The notes under the pieces were generated by a model that saw only the letters and a list, made by a program, of their open reading frames with translations, had not been told where the DNA came from and searched no databases. A program made the position numbers and the translations under genes. 64,000 nt of DNA from CAZMZW01 sp964571135 (lineage in GTDB: Bacteria > Chloroflexota > Anaerolineae > Anaerolineales > Anaerolineaceae). Shown piece after piece: positions 44,563-51,749 of this stretch (within the stretch, counting starts at the first letter, position 1; every line of letters starts with the position of its first letter). The stretch is from NCBI GenBank assembly GCA_964571135.1, contig CAZMZW010000006.1:96013-160012 (forward strand), read 5' to 3'.

Positions 44563-45270
44563 GTGAAAAAACCACAAAAGAAACAAAAAAATCCCCGCCA
44601 TCCAAAAATAAATAAAAAACCAACCTGGCCATTGGGTCTTCTCATATTAATGGCAGGTGCCGGGCTGGTCTTGTTTATCTCAATAATCAATCCCTGGTTA
44701 TCCTTTAAAGCTGCCGGAAAATTCTCATCACCAAAACAAACAGGAGTCCTGATTAAACCTACATTCAGTCCTGCGGCACCAACGGATACTCTGCCGGATG
44801 AGCCAACTCCTGCATCTCTTAATTCTTCAACCGCATTGCCACTTCCGGTTTCCAATAAAGCTTTTGCATCCTATTTTTCCCATTCCTGGGACATTCCCAA
44901 ACTAACGGGAGAAGGTTCAGACCTCTGGATTGAAGTGGATTTGAGTTCCCAAACGCTGTATGCATACCGGGGTAGTACTCTATTGGATTCTTTCGCGGTA
45001 TCCACCGGCACCAGCGATACCCCCACGCTGCCGGGCAGCTTTAAAATTTATGCGAAGTATGACTATTACACAATGCGCGGTCCCGGGTATGACTTACCGG
45101 ATGTGCCGTACTCCATGTTCTTCTACAAAGGCTACAGCCTCCATGGGACCTACTGGCATCACAATTTCGGCACACCCATGAGCCACGGATGTGTGAACAT
45201 GGAAACCAGCGCTGCTGCCTGGCTTTATAAACAGACCAGCATTGGCACCCCTGTGTATGTGCATTATTAA
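44563..45270 (+). CDS. L,D-transpeptidase (YkuD domain), membrane anchored
   Basis: A 235-residue protein: basic N-terminus, one membrane helix (about 24-46), a polar linker, and a YkuD domain (about 122-235). The catalytic motif is HGTYWHHNFGTPMSHGCVNM with nucleophile Cys210. It forms or edits L,D cross-links in peptidoglycan. The start is GTG with a poor ribosome-binding site. A second YkuD gene follows after 2 nt, so both are co-transcribed. Confidence 0.88.
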   Translation: MKKPQKKQKNPRHPKINKKPTWPLGLLILMAGAGLVLFISIINPWLSFKAAGKFSSPKQTGVLIKPTFSPAAPTDTLPDEPTPASLNSSTALPLPVSNKAFASYFSHSWDIPKLTGEGSDLWIEVDLSSQTLYAYRGSTLLDSFAVSTGTSDTPTLPGSFKIYAKYDYYTMRGPGYDLPDVPYSMFFYKGYSLHGTYWHHNFGTPMSHGCVNMETSAAAWLYKQTSIGTPVYVHY

Positions 45271-45272
45271 TA

Positions 45273-46328
45273 ATGAAAAATCGTCACACTTTATCTGAAA
45301 TTTCCCGCCGCAATTTCCTAAAACAATCCCTTTTGGGATTGGCGGGTTTGGCCTTGCCGCGGAAATTCCTGACGGCAGGTTCCCAAACGGAGAACTTGCA
45401 GGAAGTTCAAGCCAGACTCGGACGCGTGCTTAAACCTGAAATTGCCGTTTATTCCGCCCCGTATTTTTCATCCAGATTGATCGGACGAGTAAGAATTAAT
45501 TCAGTTATCAAAATCATGCAGACCATCCAGGGGCAAACCGATCTGCACGCTAATTCCCTTTGGTATCAAATTGCGAGCAGACTCTACATCCATTCAAGCG
45601 GTGTGCAGCTGGTTGAAAATAGAATGAATCCAATTGTCAATGAAATTCCGAGAAGGGGAAAATTGGCACTATTAACCGTACCAACCATCAAAGCCTGGAA
45701 GGATTCTTTTACCAGGCAGGATGCTTTTATTCCCCTCTATTATGGTTCCACCCACTGGGTCACTGCGCTTGTCCAGAATGATCAGGGCAATTCTTTTTAT
45801 AAGATCGCAGAAGATCGTTGGGGTGAAGCCTATTATGTGCAGGCTGAATTTCTGCAAATTTTTTCTGATGAGGAATTGAAACCAACTTCCCCATCGATCC
45901 CTGCTGCAGAAAAGCGCATTGAGGTTTATTTGAAAGACCAAACGGTTGTAGCTTATGAAAATGACCTGCCCGTTTTTAATTCTCCCATGTCCTCCGGGTT
46001 GATCGATTCAGCCAAGGATTATTTCACCCCGCCAGGTGATTATGAGATCATTTACAAACGTCCCTCCCGTCACATGACCCATACCGATCGAATCGGAGAT
46101 GGGGATGCTGACCTGTATGGCGTTCCCTGGGTAAGCTATTTTACTGATACCGGCATCGCTTTTCATGGCACCTACTGGCACAACGAGTTCACCTACCCCC
46201 ATAGTCATGGCTGTATCAATTTACCCCTCGAAGCTGCAAAGTGGATCTATTTGTGGTCTCTGCCCATCGTCCCACCCACTGAACGAACCCATGTCTCGAA
46301 TCACGGTACGCCAGTGAAGGTCAACTGA
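45273..46328 (+). CDS. L,D-transpeptidase with Tat signal
   Basis: A 351-residue protein with a twin-arginine signal (SRRNFLKQSLLGLAGLALP), so it is probably exported folded. A central region of about 180 residues looks like SH3-type repeats. The C-terminal YkuD domain has SHGCIN with Cys314. It follows the other YkuD gene by 2 nt. Different export routes for two adjacent L,D-transpeptidases are notable. Confidence 0.88.
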   Translation: MKNRHTLSEISRRNFLKQSLLGLAGLALPRKFLTAGSQTENLQEVQARLGRVLKPEIAVYSAPYFSSRLIGRVRINSVIKIMQTIQGQTDLHANSLWYQIASRLYIHSSGVQLVENRMNPIVNEIPRRGKLALLTVPTIKAWKDSFTRQDAFIPLYYGSTHWVTALVQNDQGNSFYKIAEDRWGEAYYVQAEFLQIFSDEELKPTSPSIPAAEKRIEVYLKDQTVVAYENDLPVFNSPMSSGLIDSAKDYFTPPGDYEIIYKRPSRHMTHTDRIGDGDADLYGVPWVSYFTDTGIAFHGTYWHNEFTYPHSHGCINLPLEAAKWIYLWSLPIVPPTERTHVSNHGTPVKVN

Positions 46329-46415
46329 ATCTTTTTTTGGGATATTTTCATAGAAAACGTTAAGACACACAACGCCGTATATCCATTAAAATAATCAATA
46401 TAGGTATTTATAGAA

Positions 46416-46841
46416 ATGGCACATAAGGCAGTTTTTGAAGGATTAGTTCAAAAGGAAGATAACTCTCCGGTGGAAATCCGTTATGTCGGAGAGGATGCCT
46501 GCTATGTGGTAAACGACAATGGCTTTTTACGGCACATATCCTCGGAACAAGTGGATCGGCAGGTGTTGGATGAAATGCGTAAACAAATCGAGAGCAATGA
46601 AGATATCATCACCGAGCAAACTGCAAAAATGATCGGCCAGCAGGATATCTTTTCGCGCGCTGCCATCCAGAATCAATTGAAAAACATTGATAAACAGTTT
46701 GATACACTATTGGAAACTGGCATTCCCTCGGAAGCGCGTGCCTACCTGGGAATGATGGGATTTAAAGTGGTGATCAACATTCATGGAGAAGTGGTCCGGG
46801 TAGAACAGCCCAGCATGACCGATGAAAGCGGTGAGGATTAA
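46416..46841 (+). CDS. Conserved-looking hypothetical protein
   Basis: A 141-residue soluble protein. The first 45 residues look beta-rich (VEIRYVGEDACYVVNDNGFL) and the rest mainly helical. I recognise no family. Its end overlaps a possible upstream start of the thioredoxin gene, and it is transcribed with that gene. It probably belongs to the same operon. Confidence 0.6.
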   Translation: MAHKAVFEGLVQKEDNSPVEIRYVGEDACYVVNDNGFLRHISSEQVDRQVLDEMRKQIESNEDIITEQTAKMIGQQDIFSRAAIQNQLKNIDKQFDTLLETGIPSEARAYLGMMGFKVVINIHGEVVRVEQPSMTDESGED

Positions 46842-46872
46842 TTTTGGGAACTTTATAAGAGAGATTCGGAAA

Positions 46873-47706
46873 ATGACCTCAAACAATATTTTGGATGTCA
46901 ACGAAGTTGACTTTGATTATGAAGTGATCGCCTATTCACAGAATTCTCCAGTCCTGGTGGATTTTTGGGCGGAATGGTGCCAGCCGTGTAAAACCCTTTC
47001 ACCCCTGTTGGAGCATCTAACAGCGGAAGCGCAGGGCGGACTCCGCCTTGCCAGGGTCAATATTGACCAAAACCCCAACCTGGCGCAGATGTTCAATGTA
47101 CACAGCGTCCCCACGGTCAAAGCCTTTTCCCACGGCCAGGTAGTGGCAGAATTCGTGGGATTACAACCCGAAGATCGACTGCGTGATTTCATTGCGAAGA
47201 TTGTTCCTCCCAGTGCAGTTAATCTGGAAATAGAAAAAGGCGAAAACCTGATCACATTGGAAAAGTGGGCGCAAGCGGAGATCGTATTTAGAGGTGCGGT
47301 AACTACAAAACCTGATTCCCCTGCAGCACTACTTGGACTGACTAAAACCCTGCTTGTTCTGGGACATAGTGAAGAAGCGCTGCAGATCCTGAATGATTTT
47401 CCCGCCAGCCGTGAATCAAGCAGGGCAGAACGTCTGCTGCCTTTCGCGCAGACGCTGGTTTACTATCAATTGAATTCCCTACTTGTTGAAAACGATATGG
47501 ATATAGCCTTTGCCAACAGCATTCACCTGGCTGGCTCAAGCAAACTGGCAGCCGCCCTGGATGGATTGCTGGATATCCTGCGTCAGAACAAACGCTACCG
47601 TAACAAGCTGGCCCAAGAAGTTGTACTCAGCCTATTGGAGATCCTGGGTGTGGATAATCCGCAAACCAAATCGTATCGGGCAGAATTAAGTTCGATCCTA
47701 TTTTAA
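46873..47706 (+). CDS. Thioredoxin-TPR protein (CnoX/YbbN-like)
   Basis: A 277-residue protein: thioredoxin fold with WCQPC (Cys36, Cys39) and cis-Pro loop VPTV, then TPR-like helical repeats to the end. This is the CnoX (YbbN) arrangement, a redox-linked holdase. The start is placed at ATG 46873, where the fold begins; an open frame upstream overlaps the previous gene. Confidence 0.85.
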   Translation: MTSNNILDVNEVDFDYEVIAYSQNSPVLVDFWAEWCQPCKTLSPLLEHLTAEAQGGLRLARVNIDQNPNLAQMFNVHSVPTVKAFSHGQVVAEFVGLQPEDRLRDFIAKIVPPSAVNLEIEKGENLITLEKWAQAEIVFRGAVTTKPDSPAALLGLTKTLLVLGHSEEALQILNDFPASRESSRAERLLPFAQTLVYYQLNSLLVENDMDIAFANSIHLAGSSKLAAALDGLLDILRQNKRYRNKLAQEVVLSLLEILGVDNPQTKSYRAELSSILF

Positions 47707-47766
47707 AATCAGATCATTTGCTGTGATCCCAGCGTAAGCCATTTCACCTTATAGGGATTCACTTTT

Positions 47767-48464
47767 TCACTCTCTGTACATTCCCTGAATATCCCGGCAA
47801 TAATTCCCTTCCGGTGTTTCCACAATAAAGTAGAGAAGCGCCTGGTTTACCGGATTATTAGCCAAAAATGCTTTAGCTGAAACCGCATCTGGTCCCTTGT
47901 ATATTCGGTAAATCAGAGTTTTACCAACTTTTACCTGGCGATCCTCTCTTACAAACACAATCTTATCCGGTTCAGACTTTTTTTCTGATTGGAAAATGGT
48001 TGAAGAACTTTTCTGTGGTTCCAACTCACCTTGCGCTAAGGGTTTACCGCCATGTTTGATAAAACTATTTTTAGCAATTTCCCAGGTTTCATGGGTTAAA
48101 TCAGCTCCACAAAGGACTGCTTCATATTTGGTATTATCAGTTTTGGTTTTTTCATTCGGGTAGTAGCCATAATTCAATACTTCACTGCAAATCATTCGAC
48201 CGCTTTCATTGGCAATATGGATGCACGGAATTTCCAGCATCGCCTCGATTGCATCCTTTTCTGAATCAAAAACATATAAGACAAATGGATCTTTCTTACT
48301 AGATTGCATGCGTGCAATCCAGTAAGCACTGGCTTTGTCTACAGTATCCTGAAATGTGCCCCGATTGTCGCTTTCCCGATATTCTCCCGGCTGCGGTGGC
48401 TTCTCCGCCTGATTCACTTCCGGAACACCTTTTTTTTGCCAAACAATTTATCCAAAATTCCCAT
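47767..48464 (-). pseudogene. Hypothetical protein gene split by a one-base frameshift in a homopolymer
   Basis: The 216-codon open frame beginning at GTG 48417 has no good start. Upstream, AGGAGG (48470-48475) sits 5 nt before ATG 48464, which opens MGILDKLFGKKK and then runs into a stop in the wrong frame. The break is at eight consecutive T (48430-48437, A on the minus strand). One more A joins the frames as MGILDKLFGKKKGVPEVNQ and restores a 232-residue protein. A sequencing error or true mutation is equally possible. The product is soluble, with no recognised family. Confidence 0.7.
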
Positions 48465-48581
48465 CCCATCCTCCTATAAAACCATCAACCTTAAGGCATT
48501 ATAGCGCGCGATGGTACCAAATTCAACCATCATCTGCAAATGTGAAAAACTATTTTGGGTATTATTATCTGGCAATGTGGA

Positions 48582-49808
48582 TTATTTACTGAAAAAATTC
48601 AAACTCTCAATATGAAATGTCTGGGGAAACATATCCAACAGGATGGATTCTTTCAGCTTATATCCAGATCCAATCAGGTGTTTTGCATCCCGTGCAAGGG
48701 TGGCTGGATTGCATGAGATATAAACCAGCTGCTGCGAAGCCAATTCCATCAGTGCGGTCAGAGCCCGCCGTCCAACACCGCTGCGAGGTGGATCCAGGAG
48801 AACCAGGTCCGGCTTGATATCAAGAAGAGGCAGCACTTCCTCGGCGGTGCCTTCATATAATTCCACGTTGTCATTTGCATCCAAATTGAAGGCATAATCC
48901 TGACAGGAACTAGGAGAGACCTCCACCCCAAGGCAGCGGCTGACCTGAGGCGCCAGGAAAACCGAGAAAAGCCCCACCCCGCAATAGCCATCCAGGATAA
49001 CCATTTCTTTGGTGAGATGAATTTTTTCCAGAAGAATGGAGATCATCTTTTCCGTGACAGACTGATTCACTTGAAAAAAAGAGGAAGCGTTTACCCGCAA
49101 AGTTTTCCCATGCACACAGATGTTTAGATGATCATTGCCTGCTAGTACAATCTGTCCCTGGGGGCTGATATGCACAGCTGAAATCGGCATCTCAGTTTCA
49201 AATTCAGGCGGGGTGGTATCCCGGGAATACAACGCAAACAGGATTTCTTCATCATCACCCTGCCGTAATTCCACGCGGTCAATCCCGGGAATAAAATCAA
49301 AATCCAATTGAGGCCAGGTCTTGTTCAGCGCCTGGCATGGCAAATGGCATTCTTTAATTTCAAGGGTGTCGTGAGAGTTACTGCGTTCAAAGCCCAACTT
49401 ACCATTGGGGGATAAATGGAATTGCATTGTATTGCGATAATTCCAGTCAGCATCTGAATCGACCACATGGGAGATCAATGGGTTTTCGAAATTCCCTATT
49501 CGCTGCAATTGCTCAATGAAGATCTCTTTTTTATAAGAAACCTGCAAGTTATAGGGTAAATGCTGATAATGGCATCCGCCGCATAAACCAAAATGCGGAC
49601 AGCGTGGCATAATTCTCAGCGGGGAGGGCTGTAGAATACTCAAGGCTTCAGCTATTACATACCCTTTTTTCTCTTCTATAATACATGCCAAAACCTTTTC
49701 CCCAGGCAAGGTAAAAGGAATAAAAACCGCCCGGCTGTCTGCCAGGCGACCCAATCCACTGCCCCCATACACCAAAGACTCAATATTTACTTCAAATTCA
49801 GCGTTCAA
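48582..49808 (-). CDS. rlmD: 23S rRNA (uracil-5-)-methyltransferase, RlmD/RumA family
   Basis: A 408-residue enzyme that methylates C5 of a uridine in 23S rRNA or tRNA. An N-terminal TRAM domain (about 1-60) is followed by the iron-sulfur cysteine set CPHFGLCGGC. SAM motifs DGYCGVGLFS and LLDPPRSG follow, then the catalytic Cys in YISCNPATLARD. Which uridine is modified cannot be told from sequence alone (RlmD, RlmCD and TrmA-type enzymes are similar). Confidence 0.88.
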   Translation of the reverse strand: MNAEFEVNIESLVYGGSGLGRLADSRAVFIPFTLPGEKVLACIIEEKKGYVIAEALSILQPSPLRIMPRCPHFGLCGGCHYQHLPYNLQVSYKKEIFIEQLQRIGNFENPLISHVVDSDADWNYRNTMQFHLSPNGKLGFERSNSHDTLEIKECHLPCQALNKTWPQLDFDFIPGIDRVELRQGDDEEILFALYSRDTTPPEFETEMPISAVHISPQGQIVLAGNDHLNICVHGKTLRVNASSFFQVNQSVTEKMISILLEKIHLTKEMVILDGYCGVGLFSVFLAPQVSRCLGVEVSPSSCQDYAFNLDANDNVELYEGTAEEVLPLLDIKPDLVLLDPPRSGVGRRALTALMELASQQLVYISCNPATLARDAKHLIGSGYKLKESILLDMFPQTFHIESLNFFSK

Positions 49809-49838
49809 TATTTTTTGAAACCATATTTAAATCAAAGG

Positions 49839-49925
49839 CGGAGAGGGTGGGATTTGAACCCACGAAACCTTGCGGTTTACACGCTCTCCAAGCGTGCGCG
49901 CTCAACCAAACTACGCGACCTCTCC
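49839..49925 (-). tRNA. tRNA-Ser (GGA)
   Basis: An 87-nt cloverleaf with a long variable arm typical of serine tRNAs. The acceptor stem is GGAGAGG/CCTCTCC with discriminator G. The anticodon loop TTGGAGA gives anticodon GGA. The T-loop is GTTCAAATC. The 3' CCA is not encoded. A 6-bp hairpin (49930-49945) lies just upstream of the 5' end. Confidence 0.95.
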
Positions 49926-49952
49926 GTAAGCGATTTTTCAATCGCGAGAAAT

Positions 49953-49981
49953 ATTATAACATAGGGAATTATGGCACAATT
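49953..49981 (-). promoter_or_regulatory. Candidate promoter of tRNA-Ser
   Basis: On the minus strand a perfect TATAAT (49958-49953) lies 27 nt before the mature 5' end. An imperfect AATTGT sits 17 nt further upstream. Confidence 0.4.
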
Positions 49982-50030
49982 TACCTAGTCAATCATATAA
50001 TTAGCAATAATCCAATTCAAGGTGAACCGT

Positions 50031-50453
50031 ATGACAAATATTCAAATCCTGGAAATGACGATTAATGATTACGATGAAACCATCGAGTTATGGAAAAATT
50101 CTCCGGGGATCGCCCTCAGCAAGGCAGATTCGAAGCCAAAGATCACCCAGTTCATTAAACACAATCCCGGACTGGGTTTTGTCGCTCGCGACGGGAATCA
50201 ATTAGTGGGGGCGGTCTTGTGTGGGAACGACGGGCGGCGTGGTTACCTGTATCACCTGGCAGTGGCAATAGACCATCAGCAGCTTGGTATTGGTAGAAAG
50301 CTGACCGAAAAAGTATTGATTGCACTTCAAGCACAGGGGATCGAGAAATGCCATATTTTTGTGATTGCGGATAACCTGGAAGGTATGCGTTTCTGGCAAA
50401 AAACGGGATGGAAAAAACGCGATGACATTTTTGTGATGTCCTTTGATCTATAG
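50031..50453 (+). CDS. GNAT-family N-acetyltransferase
   Basis: A 140-residue GNAT protein. The acetyl-CoA loop is recognisable as HQQLGIGRKLTEKVL (Q/RxxGxG/A type), with the preceding strand YLYHLAVAIDH. It most resembles small single-domain RimI-like or general acetyltransferases; the substrate is unknown. ATG 50031 is preferred, with AAGGTG 6 nt upstream. Confidence 0.85.
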   Translation: MTNIQILEMTINDYDETIELWKNSPGIALSKADSKPKITQFIKHNPGLGFVARDGNQLVGAVLCGNDGRRGYLYHLAVAIDHQQLGIGRKLTEKVLIALQAQGIEKCHIFVIADNLEGMRFWQKTGWKKRDDIFVMSFDL

Positions 50454-50518
50454 CTGACCCAATCAATTTCCAAGGATAGATATCATCTATTTGTTTTACT
50501 TCAGAGAAACAAATTTTT

Positions 50519-50532
50519 AGGTGAGGGGTATG
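50519..50532 (+). repeat. Solo right end of the 107-nt terminal-inverted-repeat element
   Basis: AGGTGAGGGGTATG here is identical to the right boundary of the complete element at 50978-50991. It supplies the ribosome-binding site and start codon of the DUF559 gene. Confidence 0.6.
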
Positions 50533-50919
50533 CATAAAAATAAAATAAATTTGGCACGTAAATTACGACACAATATGACCCCAGCGGAATTCAAATTATG
50601 GGGAACTCTTCGTAATCGGCAACTTATGGATCTGAAGTTCGGACGACAAGAACCAATCGGTTGTTATATTGTTGATTTTGTCTGTTATGAAAAGAAGCTG
50701 GTTATTGAACTGGATGGAAGCCAGCATCTTGAAAACGAAAAAACGGATAATCCACGTACAGAAGAATTGAATATAAATGGCTTCGAAGTATTAAGATTTA
50801 CCAATGATGAAGTTATGAATGAAATAAATGCAGTCATTGAAGAAATAATTAATTATTGTGAAAAGAAAAAGGATTTTCACCCTCACCCAACCTCTCCCTT
50901 GAAGGGAGAGGAGAAATAG
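50530..50919 (+). CDS. DUF559 endonuclease-like protein embedded in a repeat element
   Basis: A 129-residue DUF559 protein related to the Vsr/very-short-patch nuclease fold. The pattern LARKLRHNMTPAEFKLWGTL, then FGRQEPIGCYIVDFVCYEKK and VIELDGSQH carries the D...ExD core. ATG 50530 is preferred over GTG 50521. The start lies in a short copy of the right end of the nearby repeat. The last 14 residues (FHPHPTSPLKGEEK) are encoded by the left end of the complete repeat that follows. The catalytic activity of the family is poorly characterised. Confidence 0.8.
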   Translation: MHKNKINLARKLRHNMTPAEFKLWGTLRNRQLMDLKFGRQEPIGCYIVDFVCYEKKLVIELDGSQHLENEKTDNPRTEELNINGFEVLRFTNDEVMNEINAVIEEIINYCEKKKDFHPHPTSPLKGEEK

Positions 50920-50986
50920 CATCATGTCCTCCCCCCTAGTGGGAGATCGCGCAGCACCCTCGTCAGAGGGGGATGAAAGGTGAGGG
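50880..50986 (+). repeat. 107-nt element with terminal inverted repeats, copy A
   Basis: Bounded by CCCTCACC and GGTGAGGG, perfect 8-nt terminal inverted repeats. An inner CTCTCCC/GGGAGAG hairpin and a conserved GGGAGATCGCGCAGCACC core are present. The left end forms the 3' end of the DUF559 coding sequence. Confidence 0.75.
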
Positions 50987-51076
50987 GTATGGGTAAAATG
51001 CTACGAGCAATGGGCAAATTGCCTTTACCAGATATTTCTTTGGTCTGGTTTTTTACGAAAAAATGTACGATCATCA

Positions 51077-51183
51077 CCCTCACCCGGCCTCTCCCATCGA
51101 GGGAGAGGAGGTTTAACGTTGTTTCCTCTCCCCTTGTGGGAGATCGCGCAGCACCCCCGTCAGGGGGGGATAAAAGGTGAGGG
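51077..51183 (+). repeat. 107-nt element with terminal inverted repeats, copy B
   Basis: Same length (107 nt), same CCCTCACC/GGTGAGGG ends and same core as copy A, with internal base changes that often preserve pairing. The 90 bases between copies A and B are non-coding. The whole gap from the DUF559 stop to tRNA-Val (about 490 nt) holds these elements and no other gene. Confidence 0.75.
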
Positions 51184-51252
51184 GGCGTGCCCCGACGCTC
51201 TGGTTTTGAGACTTTAATGGATCTTTTATATTTCTTTATAAGGTAGTCACCA

Positions 51253-51290
51253 CCCTCACCCAACCTCTCCCTTCAAGGGAGAGGAGGAAT
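51253..51290 (+). repeat. Truncated third copy (left end) of the 107-nt element
   Basis: Matches the first 38 nt of copies A and B, including CCCTCACC and the CTCTCCC/GGGAGAG hairpin, then diverges. Confidence 0.65.
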
Positions 51291-51371
51291 AAGTACTTAT
51301 CCTTGCCTGCCTAGCGAGAAAAATAATAACTTTGTATCCTCACATACAGGGAAAAGAGAAATAAACCTCGA

Positions 51372-51400
51372 TTGCCATTTATGTTTGAACAAGTTATAAT
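51372..51400 (+). promoter_or_regulatory. Strong promoter for tRNA-Val and probably thrS
   Basis: TTGCCA (51372-51377) and a perfect TATAAT (51395-51400) are 17 nt apart. The predicted start is about 5 nt before the tRNA. No second promoter is evident between the tRNA and the T-box leader. Confidence 0.75.
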
Positions 51401-51411
51401 ATTGTCAATTC

Positions 51412-51485
51412 GGGCGGTTAGCTCAGTTGGTTAGAGCGTTGCGTTGACATCGCAAAGGTCGTAGGTTCGAGTCCTATACCGCCCA
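51412..51485 (+). tRNA. tRNA-Val (GAC)
   Basis: A 74-nt cloverleaf. The acceptor stem is GGGCGGT/ACCGCCC with discriminator A. The anticodon loop TTGACAT gives anticodon GAC, and the T-loop is GTTCGAGTC. The 3' CCA is not encoded. A T-box leader starts within a few bases of its 3' end. Confidence 0.96.
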
Positions 51486-51726
51486 CACAGGTAATGACCA
51501 GGACGAGTAACTGCCTTGAGGTCTGACAGGGATGGGAGCCTTGATTGAGAGCTCCCCCGGAACCTGGGCAGCCAAAACCACCTGCGAGCCTGACCCTGAA
51601 CAGAGACCTCTCCCAGTAAGGCGAACGGATGACCCCGTTACCGGTCGCTCAGAGATGGCCAATTTTGGCTAAACTGGGTGGAACCGCGTGAGTATCCCTC
51701 CCGCCCCAGATGGTGCGGGATTTTTT
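51486..51726 (+). promoter_or_regulatory. T-box riboswitch controlling thrS
   Basis: The diagnostic T-box sequence TGGAACCGCG lies at 51679-51688, inside an antiterminator region that competes with a terminator (CCCGC 51700-51704 with GCGGG 51715-51719, then six T). Upstream, a stem-I-like region has an AGTA element of the specifier-loop S-turn at about 51505-51508. On the opposite strand of that loop, the sequence contains ACC, a threonine codon. The UGGA bulge would pair with a tRNA ending UCCA, fitting the usual U discriminator of tRNA-Thr. Uncharged tRNA-Thr is expected to turn on thrS. Confidence 0.92.
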
Positions 51727-51749
51727 ATTTAATTTGATCGGAGGATAGA

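Noticed and set aside
50880..51290. Possible CRISPR array in the repeat region before tRNA-Val
   Set aside because: The copies are 107 nt, few, unevenly spaced and have terminal inverted repeats; no regular short repeat-spacer pattern exists.
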